A DNA stretch of 64,000 nt, taken from positions 7,413,001 to 7,477,000 of the forward strand of contig NC_092575.1 in assembly GCF_037975245.1 (NCBI RefSeq), in the 5' to 3' direction. This DNA is from Apostichopus japonicus. Its lineage: Eukaryota; Echinodermata; Holothuroidea; Aspidochirotida; Stichopodidae. Below, piece after piece: positions 41,465 through 53,700 of this stretch. The notes below the pieces were generated by a model. That model had not been told where the DNA came from and searched no databases. It saw only the letters and a list, made by a program, of their open reading frames with translations. Every line of letters starts with the position of its first letter. Positions within the stretch are counted from its first letter, which is position 1. A program made the position numbers and the translations under genes.

Positions 41465-42266
41465 GTAAGAGTGCTTCTTATTTCAGTGCACATAGTTGAG
41501 CTAATTTAATTTTTGTATGTTGATCATTCCTTGCAACCTTTTACCACCATCACACTAGGAACTTCTGAAAGATCAGGTTTGACCAATTATCTGTAATATA
41601 TCTGATCTTGTTCTCAAAATAGCCTTAGTTTACTTTTGTAAAGACAACAACACTTCCTTTTCTTTTTTTATAAAAATAATAAACTGAAATTGAACAAAAA
41701 GCATCAATGGGATCTGGTTCAGACAGAAACCAAGTTGGGTTGGTGCAGATATATTCCCTTGCTTAGACTCCATCTGACCCATCTTTGGGATTTCATTTAA
41801 GCCAAAAGCTAGTGACTACTATAGAACAATAGAACACAAAATATGTCAAAGGTTCATCAGTGTTTTGAGATCTGAATATATAATAAAATATAAAGAGTAG
41901 ATAACTTTGCAAACAGGTTGTGATAGCAGCACAACATTTTGAATGTGGGCTATTAAAAGGAGACATGTATTATTGAAAATAAACATACACAAAATACCAA
42001 ACAGATGCTAACTTATCTCATTACATTCTCATGATATGCCATTTTCTCATTGCATTCTCATGATATGCTATTTTCTGATAAAAATGACTAGAAGGACTTC
42101 TAGTGTTAGAGGCAAGGGAAGATACAAATAATTTGTGCGGGTACTGTACGTGATAATGACAATTTATATGTTAAGTGGTCATTAATTGTGTTATAGTTTT
42201 ATGCACAAGGACTTTGTGAACCTTGGAGGGAAGATTATCTTTAGTTATGTTTTGTCACTTTCACAG

Positions 42267-42385
42267 ATAAGAAGGAAACATTGGCATTTTTTCTTCTTCC
42301 AGTCATCTTGAGAGGGAAAGGAAAGGGAAAAAAAGGATTGTGTTCAGTAAAAGAGGCAATCACCTCCTTCGTGGACATTCAACCA
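42267..42385 (+). pseudogene. SAMD3-like exon with GKGKGKKG motif
   Basis: Encodes KKETLAFFLLPVILRGKGKG and then KEAITSFVDIQP. Phase 1 in, 0 out. Confidence 0.65.
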
Positions 42386-43011
42386 GTAGGTGTTTAAAGC
42401 ATTCATTTGTCCACTTGTTGAAGTTCATTGACAACATGCTTATGACATATGTTTTGTAGTTTGTAATGGATTGCTTGTAAAAGTGGAATCTCAACAATTA
42501 TGCTGGATATGTGTCAATGTACATAGATGCTCCCAGGCACATGAACCATATTCCGTTTGGTTCAAAATGGATAATTAATATTCATGAGTGGGCAGGGCCT
42601 ACGTGATATTACTTAAATATTGATTTCACAACAACAATAGGCTTGTCAAATTTTGCTCAATTTGGTCAATGACAGTAGTAGGATATGGGTCACATGTGTA
42701 GCTGATTTTAAGGAATAAATTATGAGTTGGTGATAAAAAGTTAATGATTGTAAAAGTATCTTCTAAACATGATAACTAAACAGTAAATTTCAAATGTATC
42801 AAACGTTCATAGTACTTTTTTAAAACTAGCATGTCATTGTAAGCATAGATATGGGTGGTTATGAAGTTTGGCTGTGCCAAGTATAATTTCATATAAAGTT
42901 TTTTCTAAATACAAATCTGCTAGAATGGAGGGCTTTTTGCTGTCACAACTTCATATTGATTGACAAAGAGCAGCTTGTGATAATTTTCATTTTTTTCAAT
43001 TTTTCTCACAG

Positions 43012-43331
43012 GAAGTGGCTGATATTCTACAAATTTCAAAAGCTATTGATGCCACACAAAAAAGCCGCAGCCATTTGTGGTATGCAAAGGAACTCTCTTG
43101 GCACCAACCCAAACATTTGTTATTCTAGAACGGAGGCCAGTCCGTCAAGAATCACTACTGAAAGCTATCGATTTCTGTTTCAAAGCAATGTACATTTTGG
43201 ACATGGCTTACCAACCTTCATGCTGTCTTGTGTGGCAGTTCATTCAAAATGTGATTTATGAAATCAAAGAAGCACATGTGCCAAGTTGCATAAGAGATCT
43301 TAGATCATTCTTGGCCTTTAAAAGTAATTAG
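43012..43331 (+). pseudogene. SAMD3-like terminal exon, copy 1
   Basis: EVADILQISKAIDATQ, then a frame change at the A run (43055-43061), then PQPFVVCKGTLLAPTQTFVI and CCLVWQFIQNVIYEIKEAHV before the stop. One added A would restore phase. Confidence 0.65.
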
Positions 43332-43354
43332 TGGCTTAAAAGGAAAGAATTGTA

Positions 43355-43735
43355 AGCAAGATATTCATGGCTGATATTCTACAAAGTTCAAAGGATATTG
43401 ATGCCACAAAAATACTGCAGCTACTTTTGTATCCAAGGAGCCCTCTTGGTACCAACCCAGATATTTGCTATTTTAGAACAGAGGTCAGTTTCTCACAAAT
43501 CTCTTCTATAAAAGCTGTCTATTTCTGTTTCATGGCAAATGTGCATTTTGGACATGGCTTATCGACCTTCGTGCAGTCTTCTTTGGCAGTTCATTCAAAA
43601 TGTGATTAATGAAATCAAAGAAGCACATATGCCAAGTTGTATTATAGCATTCTTGGCCCTGAAAAGTAAGAACTGCCTTAAAAGAAATCGTCAGCAAGAA
43701 GCTCATATAATAATTGTAAGCAAGAAGTTTGTATA
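43355..43735 (+). pseudogene. SAMD3-like terminal exon, degraded tandem copy 2
   Basis: Repeats copy 1 at about 350 bp distance: MADILQSSKDIDATK, then PLGTNPDICYFRTEVS in a shifted frame, then LLWQFIQNVINEIKEAHMPS. Compared with copy 1 it has at least one further one-base loss near 43425 and other changes, and no complete frame. Confidence 0.75.
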
Positions 43736-44387
43736 ATATTACTATTTTAAAATTCACACACCAGCATCAGGTGCAGATAGCATCATCTTGAAGGGACATT
43801 TAATTAAAACTCATGATATGACATATTTTTACATACCATGCTGGTACAAATCAAAACTTTCATTACTAATTTTATTGGAATCCCGATCTGATCAACTGAT
43901 CTTTCATGAGTGAGTAAGGTTTAATGTAGCTAAATTTCACCTACACATGTATCTCTATATGTGGTGAAGATATATACTATACATCCAAATACTGGAAACG
44001 AACAATGCACTGGCTGCAATGTACTGCATATATCATAAATATGTCTCTAAATGTAATCATGTACACCACATATGTATGTGATACTCAATGTAATCCTTAA
44101 TTAACTGTATGTATACTATAGGTAAACCTTGATTAATCAGATCATGATTGATGTTTAGACTCATAGATTGTGTATACATCAATTGATCTATAGTTACATA
44201 TGTGAGATATTGAGTGTTACAAGTTTTCTATGAATAAGGTTCTTCTTGAAGAGTAGAGGTTTGTTACATTGTGTCACCTTAAAGGTCTGGTAGAGCACTG
44301 CAGCTAAGAAGTTGTTACATCCAAGCATATTTATATGTTGTTTTGTTTTGTTTGTATTTTATTCACATGGTTCAGCTGGTTATTGTT

Positions 44388-44394
44388 TTCAATA
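44388..44394 (+). terminator. Possible poly(A) signal after the SAMD3-like locus
   Basis: AATAAA-type hexamer in TTCAATAAAAACAAG about 1 kb after the last recognisable exon. Weak evidence on its own. Confidence 0.25.
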
Positions 44395-44579
44395 AAAACA
44401 AGTTCTCAAAATGTCATCCATCTGGCTTCTGTAATGTAACTGTTTGTTAATTTCTCAATATTTTTCAAGGAATTGTTTACTCTTTGCATTGCCATATTCA
44501 GCTGATTGTTGCAAACTAGGTCTGCATGAACAAAACTTGTGAGGAGCCTTTCAACTACATTAAGTAAAATTCACTGAGG

Positions 44580-44975
44580 ATCTTATCCATCACTGTCCAA
44601 TATATTGCATTCGCCAACATATATTGGGCAATAAAGGCTCATTTAAATGCCCAACCCTTTTGTAATGGTAAAAGCCACTGCCCAATTAAATATAGTAATT
44701 GCTCAATACTATGATTTTAATTCCCCAATTTAATGATCCCTACATTTGTAAGTTCACCAATGATGGGCATAATTTACACAATTAATTTAACCAACAACTG
44801 TTGGGTACAAACTTATAGTTATTTTATTGGTTAAAAATGTTACCCAACGGCTGGTTAAAGCCATTAACCAACAGGTGTTGGTTAAAATATCACCAATAAG
44901 TCGAATTTGACATACGTGCCCAGTGTTGGTTAAGGTATTGGTTAATTTTTTAACCAACTGTTTTTAGAGTGTACA
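44580..44975. repeat. Repeat rich in TTGGTTAA and GCCCAAT words, copy 2
   Basis: CCAATATATTG, GCCCAAC, TTGGGCA and later AACCAACA, TTGGTTAAA, ACCAATAAG recur in both orientations. It ends AACCAACTGTTTTTAGAGTGT. Related to 37751-37905, reversed. Confidence 0.5.
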
Positions 44976-45306
44976 CACCTTGCATTTCTGATGCAATATC
45001 TCACCTCCCTATACATCACAGATAGGGAAATGAGTTAATGGAAACCTACCATGCGAACTGCGAAAGTGTAGCAAATGTAGGGTAAGTCTTTAATATGTTT
45101 GTTAGGTGAAAAACAACCTCCATATCATTTTAAATTTGTCACAGGGTGTTGTTTCCGTAACAACTCCCTGGTTGTACCATAACAAAACTCACTGAACTAA
45201 TGATATCAGTGATATCATTAGTTTGATATCATGTCACAGTTTCTACTCTGTCTCGTGGTCCTTCTGGCGGATTTTTAGTGTCAGACCAACACAGCGCAGT
45301 TACATT

Positions 45307-45570
45307 CTAGTGGTCTATGTTAGTAGTAAGTTGAGTCTCGTCTATATCGACATGCTCAGTGATTAACGTCCGCCACGTATCACGATCTTGCGCAAGGTTT
45401 ATTGCTTCCTCGAAACTGTTAATATTAATGTCCTTAAATTGCGACTTTATTTTTCCAAGTAAGGTAGTCACGGGCCTTCCTACTGGTTTAGCAGCATGTC
45501 TCAGTGCTTGAGCGTCCTCCTGGAGTCTTGCTACATGACCGAAAAATCTCAATCTTCTATATGCGACTAT
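45307..45570 (-). mobile_element. LINE reverse-transcriptase C-terminal fragment
   Basis: Minus-strand frame reads RRLRFFGHVARLQEDAQALR, then KPVGRPVTTLLGKIKSQFKD, then EEAINLAQDRDTWRTLITEH. The pattern R-L-R-x-x-GH-V-x-R, then GRP-x-T, then E-A-x-x-x-AQDRxxWR is typical of the C-terminal tail of non-LTR retrotransposon polymerases. The rest of the LINE is absent. The frame is open upstream to 45702 but that part is not clearly LINE. Confidence 0.7.
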
Positions 45571-45702
45571 GGGTGGTCTCTGTTCGTCCCATAGAAATTG
45601 AAGTACGGAAAATGACGTCTTGTGACATATACTGAAGCCACCCATCCAACTGGTGGCGCTTTGCTTGTACGGCAAGAAAGTACCGGCTCCTATTACAAAC
45701 AC

Positions 45703-47693
45703 TATGTCTTTGACGTAACTAAAGTGATAAAGTTGATAAAAATAATTCCAAATGGTGATATCGTGAGCCGCATTTGGGTGCCAAAATCTTTTAAAATATG
45801 GCAGTGGACTGCAGTTTCACAGGTAATTCTTAGGAAGCGATATTATATGCAATAACATAGGAATCTAATTACTTTACTAGTGTCGTCTGCTCAGCTGTTG
45901 TATTGTTGTTCACTGGACCCTACATATAGTTAGCCTAGACCGACCGCGGCTGTCTTTTCGGATGCGATATGACAAAAGCCTAATGTGAAAATTTTTCACC
46001 ACCCCATTTTACTTAAAACTCTTTCCCTAACGATGAGATCCACATACCAGACTAACATGGGATGACGGAGTTATGATGTCCTGAGCTTATCAGTAACATT
46101 TCAATACTAGGAAAAAAATCTACTACCCACTTTGCAACATTGACATTCAACTGAAAACTGCACATGCACGGACTTATATGGAAGTATTACATAAAAGTAG
46201 GTGTGCATGGGAAGGGGATGGGGCCAGGAGGGAGAATAGCCTTTTCACGCCATTTTCCAGGGACAACTATGACACTATTTGAGTGGAGCACTAAAATAAT
46301 ACAATCAAGAAATATGTGTCCCATGTGCCTCTCAGATACCGGAAATGACACTTTCCAGACATAAAAAGTTGCACAAAACACTCCTCTTACACGAGTAATT
46401 AGAGGCGAATAAAAAGTTTTCAAAGTTGGTTAGAGTATCGTGCTTACCACTCTGGTCATCGTAACATTGCTCTGTAAAGTACACTTACTCTTTCGAAAAA
46501 GTGGGTAAATTTAAATTCAAAGTCGAATGCATAATGTATTTATGACGACGTACAAATGATCTGGCTTTTTGCCATACAACGCAAAGTGCCATCACATTTT
46601 TCAATGCTTAAACACACGGCGATGCACTGTGTCAGCGTTCTTCCTTGTTCAATTTCTATGGTTCGTCCCTACGGCTTACAACCCAACAGCCAATCACATT
46701 TACGTATTTAGCCACGCCTATATATGTGTGTGTTTGCACGATACTATACGATATGTCTTGGTTTTGCACGTATGTATAATTACACCCGTGACGTTTACGC
46801 GTGTGCATGTAAATGTACAGATTCTGGCGAACAATAACATTAACAACGCACTATAATACTCTATGACCACGATGACTTGTACTGTGCTGTCTGTACTGCC
46901 TGCATAGAGAATTTCATGATCATTAAACTGGAAATTGGAACTGTGGAAGATTACTGTTTGGATCGACGTTCCGAAGCATTTGACAGTTAGCGATTAATAT
47001 TTAATGCTATAGCCTCAATAAGACTTGTTAATGTCATTATTGAAAGCTTAGATTTTGGTTTCTCACCGATTTTGGACTCAAATTTAACCAAGTTTTAGCA
47101 TACTCTGAGAATGGATCCTTCAACTGAATTGAAGACGATCAAAGACATGTAGGTCCACTGTCGCCTGTGAACGATATCATAGGCTAGCTGTTATGTCCAA
47201 TTGATATAACCTGCTGACGAATATTCATTAAGCTTTTGAAGTTAAACCTATTCAGTTGAATTTGTCTTGTGGTTGAGGTGTGGGCCAGACGCCATAAGGC
47301 GGAGAAAACAAACAGTTAGAAATTGCAGAGAATTAAAGTTAAAATGAAAATAACTTTATTCCGTGGGCCGTAGCCTAACCAAAGACTAGTATTGGTGAAA
47401 CTCATACAAGAATACTACAAGTACTAGGCCTACTCAGTACTACTACTAGGTCATAGTCATACTGTCATAGGGCCTAAGTTGGCCTCCTCTTTCTGTAAAT
47501 TTACAATTAACTATTGTCTTTATAAACTTGTATGGTTAAACTACAGGAAAAATTGGCTGAAAACATTTTGTGTGCAGTTAGCGTTGCTTCACTAAAATTA
47601 CAGTGTAGGCCTGAAGCGAGTATCCGTTAGGCTTCGAGAACTCTGCATCAAGTGAACGAACCATTTCTGATTGCAGTTCTCTACAGTAAAGGA
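45703..47693. promoter_or_regulatory. Upstream region of the WSB gene
   Basis: No exon recognised. CG is locally more frequent around 45900-47300 than in the introns, which would suit a promoter just upstream of the probable first coding exon. The transcription start cannot be placed. Confidence 0.3.
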
Positions 47694-47733
47694 ATGACTG
47701 AAAATTTTCAATTCGTTGGACCGGATGACATAG
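47694..47733 (+). CDS. WSB1: WSB probable exon 1 (start codon)
   Basis: ATG opens MTENFQFVGPDDI and ends in phase 1 at a consensus donor GTAAGT. That supplies the one base the next exon needs (giving Asp). An in-frame TAG at 47628 with no other ATG between supports this start. No family motif lies here, so it rests on phase, donor and spacing; the intron would be 10.4 kb. Confidence 0.5.
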
Positions 47734-50700
47734 GTAAGTGGAGTACATTGATAAGTGGATTTTAAGGTCTGACCCTTTCATATCAGCAGGATACTGTGTA
47801 CTGTAGGCTATTAACTTTTGGCTTGGCTTATGGTGGTTTCAGATAATCTCAGCACACGGTACCGATTACTTTCTGCTGATAAATTTCTGGCCTAACTTTA
47901 GAATCCGTACCATATGAATGGGAAAGCTTACTTCGAATCGGCAGAATAAGGTTAGGGGTTTAGGAAGTAGGGTTATGGGTTAGGAATTAGGGTTAGGAGT
48001 AGGGAATAGGGGTTAGGAAGTCGGGTCGAATGGTACGGATTCTAAATTAGTACCAAATTTCTGGTTTACATACATGTACACAACATTTTTGTTCAATTTT
48101 AGGATACCAAATCCAGGATGATAAAAATAACATGGGAGAGTATCAAAGAAAGTTGAGAAGGAGAGTTAGACTGAGTACATGTCAGGGAAGTTAAGCTGCT
48201 TATAATTTACTGGAGGCACAGGTGTTTGTAATAAGGGATCATGTAAAGAAGTACATGGTGGTCACGGTCGACGTAAAAGGCACAAGGAGGCCGTGTAGCC
48301 ATGGAATAAGTAAAGTATAAAAATGGGGTCCGCGTATAAAGTTGAAACTTAGGGAGACCAAATTATTCCATACGGCAGCTACATTTTACCTTTTTCACGA
48401 CATATTGAGCCAAACAGCCAAATAAAGTGGCGCCGTTTAACTAAAATTATTGGCCTAACTATTAGAATCTGTACCATATGAATGGGAAAGCTTACTTCGA
48501 ATCGGCAGAATAAGGTTAGCGGTTAGGGAGTAGGGGTTTGGAAGTAGGGTTAGGGAGTAGGGTTAGGGAGTAGGGTTATGAGGTAGGGAATAGGGTTAGG
48601 AAGTTAGGGTCGAATGGTACGGATCCTAAATTAGTACCAAATTATTTTATCACTGCCACTTGTACTAAATCATAATTCCTCTTCAGAAACTAATCTATAT
48701 CATGCATGGCTTATATTTAGGTACAGTATTTAGTTGTTTGATTGTATTGATTCTGGTAGGTGCCATAGGACAAAACTTTAAGGACAGCAATGATCACAAT
48801 CTGAAGATATTGTAACCCATGCATCTCGAGTTCAAATTGTTTAATAAATTCAAACTGTATTTAGGTAGTCTTATTGATGAACCAAAAAGCACATAGCTTT
48901 TCGGAATGTTGTTCAACCCGTCCTCGGTGGTTTGTACAGCTCGAACATTTCCTCCCTCTATAGTAAGTTTCCTGTTGCTAAATATTACATTTAAAGACTG
49001 TGTAATGTCACTTGTAGTTATTGTGATGGTAGAGAGTAACTTTGCGAAGAACATTTATGTTCTTTTAATATGGCAATCTCGCTAAATTTGCACTGTGGGT
49101 TCAGTTGGATATATCCTTCAGCTAAAGGTGATTTCATTGATGATTAGACCAGATTCTACCAAAATTAGACAGGAATATTCTTGTATAGGTTGGCAATCAA
49201 AATGCTCATATTCTGCTTGAATGGGTAAAATAATCTGCAAAAAGTGTTTCAAAATACGGAATTGATGTTTTCTTTGTGTCGATGTGGCAAGATTGGGCGT
49301 TCCTATTAAGGCTTTGTAGATTCAAATTGTGATCGAAAAAGGTGGTTACAATTTGACTTACGAGCACATCAATTACAGTGTCTGTCAGTGCAGCTACATA
49401 TGTAGATCTGTACACAAATTTAGGTCATATGTGAAATAACCCAACACTGACTGGATGAACAGTGTGATTCAACCATGCATTTCAGAAATAAGATATATTT
49501 ACACCATTTATACCATGGCAGTATTGAGTGGGACCATTCAGTATGATATTAAAAATATCCATTTTATTGTTTCCTATTGTTGTTGTCTCCCCTACAAACA
49601 GTTAATTGGTTATATATCCTAGGGCAAGACAAGCCACACTGATTTAAAAAAAAAAAAATGTCAATAAGTTGGTTCCCCACCCCTGCCCCTCGTATGACCT
49701 GGTTGTTGAATGAACAGGACACTGGCCAAGGCCTTGTTTTGACACCTTTGTGGTTCTTGCAAAATAGAGCCTGCAACATCATTGATCTTCTTTTTTTTGC
49801 ACTATGCTCAAAGTGTTAAGTACTTTGAATAGGAATTGATCAATCATAAGCACCACCACCGATGTCTTTTCAAAATCATGACAGTGGGTGCAGTATTAAT
49901 TCTGCTACTTGTGCAAAATTTATTTGATTTGTAATTTGTACTGAACTGTGTTGATCACTTCACTGGGTGGTTGCTAGATGTTACAAGTTCTATATATGAA
50001 TCTAATAACAGGATATATATGTGTATGTGGAGTCATGAGCTGAGGGCTAACTAACACAATAAGCCGATTGATGGCATAGATTTCATTGCCAAACTGCCCT
50101 GTTCACTCTTCATGTGAAACCATGAGGCATCTTACTTGCTCTCTGGAGAAAAAAATTTAGAAAATGGAAATGGCGAATTAGAATAACTGCTGAACAGCGT
50201 TTACGGCACTAAGTTTAATAGTCATGTATGTATACAAGAATATATTCTTCACTTAACTATCGTTACTAGAGATACTTGAATTGAGATCCCTGTAGGAAAA
50301 CGCTACTTCAATTTTGTCAAACTATGCAAAGATGTACATTTATATAGCAGTTTTTTTGTAGTATTTTAGACGCAACATTTAGACACTTCCATGCTGCTAG
50401 TACACAAAATTATTCACCCAGGTTGGATTCCTTAAAAAAAGTTCCGTCATAGAGCTGTGAAGCAGTAACATGAAAGGAAAAAGAGATGGAACGGAATGAT
50501 ACTAAAGTGATTTCTGTAGCTCTGCAGCAGTAACAATATTTAGCTAATTGCTGATTGAATTGGGTTCTTTCACAACATCCTCTATGAACAGTAAGTACTG
50601 TAAGACTGTAAGACTTGCAATGAGGGGTGGATATATTACTTTTTATGTCCCCATAACCTGCTACATGGAAGAATTTAATTGAGTTGGGAACTTTTACATC

Positions 50701-53700
50701 CTTATTCTATTCCTACTGTACTTGTATGCCTGCCAAATACACTCCTGTATGTCCATGTACTTTACAGTACATGGATAGTTGTTTTTCTTCCATCATGGTT
50801 CCACAGTGTCCATATGAGCGCATTGTGTGAAGCATGCTCAAATACAGCAAACTATTTACTACAACTACTACTCAACTGTACAGAGAGTGGAATTGATGAC
50901 TTGTGATAGACACACGCTGTGCAATCTACTGCACAGATGGCCTCTCACTCTGCAGAACGAATGAAACTCTATACAGGTACAGTATACACGCAATCAGTAC
51001 AACCATGGAACAACTGAACGTTCCTTGACCGTTTGGGTTTGATCCATGGAGGGACAAGCTGTGTCCACATTCCTGGGTGCCCAGTGGACCAAGCTACCGT
51101 AAAAGAATCAGCAAGTTATGATATGAGCAGGTGATTATGATAATATATAATATGTTAACTGTATTACACACAGCTATCCATAATATAAGTGAATTAATTA
51201 TGTACAGTAGTTAAGGCAAGGAAACTATTATCTCTCCAGATGGTCATCTGTTTCTGAAGTAAGTCTTGGACAAATTTCACTCAGTTGCTTCTACGGTACA
51301 TCATTCACGTAATTGCTGCCTGTCCGTAAATATGTCACGAGTCACTAACAAAGTCTTGTAGTCAAGTTTCTTCTCTCTTCGAAAAGAGAATTGAACAATT
51401 AAACCTGATTGGAAAAGAAGGTTAGGGTTATATCAGTAGAACTAAGAACATTAATCTAGCAAGTGAAGGCTTATGTTACTTTAAGGATCTTAATACATGT
51501 ATCAGAGGGACTGTAAATTCAAGGATACTGTGGTACAGTAACTAGTAGTAGATGTAACTTTAGACCAAGTAACCTTCCTTCTGGTTTCAAAAATATCTAC
51601 AGAGAATGCAGTCCCAGATAAGATTTTAAGGATTAAAATCCTTTTCAATCACAAGATATATGTGTATCTGGCTTCTGAATGGTAAATTTGGACGGGAGAG
51701 AGCAGTGACCTTAGAGAGGGGTTTTTTTTCAGGGGGAAGGGTTTAGAGGGGTGTGGGGCAGTGCAAGAATGTTACCAATTATTAGGCTGAGGTAGATCGG
51801 AGTGCGTATTTATAGGAGACACTGAGATTGGTCAATATTGTCAAATGTTGCTAAATATCCAAAACCAGTAAGTTCTTTTTTTTTTCTTTTCTTTTTTATG
51901 AGGGGGGATGAGGTGGGGTGTGTTTTACAAATAAGAAGAGTATGTGAAGTTATTTGTTTTGCCCTAGTTAAATCCTGATCATGAATATATAGGTGTAATA
52001 TATATGATCATTGATCTGTCACTGAGTGACAGAGTTGATAAACATATGGTAACCACATATGTCAAAGATATGAATCAGACAGCCGGTATGAAAACAACAA
52101 AGCTGAGTGCAAAGTACATTTACATATACAAACTGTGTAAATATACCTTCAATATACGTGGGTATTATATCTATATGGTACTGACTTCAATTCATATAGT
52201 ATACAGTAGTATACATGCTTTCATGAGGCCATGGTGTGAGTACACATTTCAGCGTTGACAGTGAGCTCTGTGGGACAGAATGTTTAACTACTGTAGATGT
52301 ATATTGACAGGCTTACCAACTTATGTCATTCAGTAAGTTCAACTTACAAAGTCTTGCAACTGTTGCTATGTATAGTTTAGACTGGTGACTTTGTTATTGA
52401 CACAATATTAGACTTTTCCTTCTCAACTGCAATCTGAGCAAAGAGAATGTACACTGATTAATCTGTTGTTTGTTGTTCTTTTGATATTTCTATTTTTACT
52501 CAAATTACTACACAAGAGCCAAACAATTTATGGCTAAAACAGTAGAACAGGATTTGATCTAGTGACCTCCTGGTTTATAAGCCCAACCTCCTACTCTTTA
52601 TATTTAATAAATACTGCATAATTCATTATGTTGCATAACATTCTAGGCAGCCTGTGTTGATTGAATGGATTTAGCCTGTACTAGCCTGTAGCCAATTGAC
52701 AAAAAGTGTCAGTATGTTTTTTTAAATACAGTGTGGCGATATGCCAACTTGTGAGTAACCACCGGTACAGAAAGGAAATTTTACAATGATCTAGCAGTTG
52801 CTGGTGGATGTCTTTTTATGTGTGTGTATGTGTGTGTGTGTGCTATAATACTGTAGTCTGAACTGTGAGTATTAAACAAACATTTACTGTTAGTCAAGGT
52901 TACTACTACAGTATATCACTTTGTTTCGTAATATTATCCTGCCTCTCCATCTCTCATCCCTTCCTCTCTTCCACAACCCCTCTCCCCTGGGGAGGGGGGC
53001 TGTATTAAAACCATGTTGTAACAGGATGTAAAGCAGCTGCTATATACAGTACATGCCATTAGACAGAACATCAATTTACTGGTCTCTTGGATTTCAGCCA
53101 AAACATTTACAGACAGGAATACACATGTTTACTGTGTACATGACAATGACAGGTGTAAACGACAGGAGAACATGACAATATTTGCTGTGCTATTCTTGAA
53201 TGTAATATTGCAATCAGTGTTGGCTTGGCCATACTGCATAGATACATGTAGGCTATCACTTAATATTCAGGAAAACCATTTGTTATATTGACCTGCATAG
53301 GCTGCTAAGCTTCTAGGAAACAGATGGTGGCATACTCCTAATAGAGTCTATATCAGTCAGTCTGACCCTGAATGTTCTCCTTTTGGAAAACTGCCAAAAA
53401 GCAGTAGGAGAACATCTTTTTTAATATGTTAGCAAAATAGGATCTGATCTTTTGAGGCAAATTTAGGCCTCCCAAGAGCTGCAATACAAAAATTATTTAA
53501 GTTCTACTGAGTAAAGAGGTTTGCTTACAAGTGACAAAAAGTTCAGGCTCTCATAACAAAAAATCTGCACTGTCATAATACGGAAAATTGATGGTGCCAT
53601 GAATGGCGGCCAACTTGTCAGCTATCAAGTGATGGTGTGGCATTTAGCAAACTGGAGAACTTCTACCCTAGAGACTTAAGAGGCCACATTACTTTTGTGA

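Larger units (their letters stand above)
38061..43331 (+). pseudogene. SAM-domain (SAMD3-like) gene, broken
   Basis: The parts belong to an animal family of uncertain function with an N-terminal SAM domain and a long conserved C-terminal region. Recognisable exons: 38061-38139 (MADIEDSAVLIFLKKYQ, first half of SAM); about 38695-38776 (PSSFIKAALAA, then AVVDLFPFLKDPESPG in another frame); 39642-39807 (ETWYCKGAAGRPATGYLEEH); 39974-40164 (EWLKCNMEPREKVLDFMRQT); 41306-41464 (IEQDFSVLWPEHEDHLYEKW); 42267-42385 (FFLLPVILRGKGKGKKGLCS); 43012-43331 (LLKAIDFCFKAMYILDMAYQ, ending FLAFKSN). Junction phases agree only if one base is added in exon 41306-41464 (near 41430) and one in the A run at about 43058, and exon 38695 also changes frame. 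The second half of SAM is missing. The neighbouring S6K and WSB exons have no such breaks, so a pseudogene is likelier than poor sequence. The family name is from memory of SAMD3-like proteins. Confidence 0.65.

Noticed and set aside
45570-45702. Extension of the LINE fragment frame to a methionine
   Set aside because: Residues upstream of the R-L-R-F-F-G-H motif do not clearly look like LINE polymerase; I limited the call to the recognisable part.
47940-48605. Interstitial telomere or chromosome-fusion site
   Set aside because: The TTAGGG-like sequence is short, degenerate and enclosed within MITE ends with target duplications, so the element explains it.
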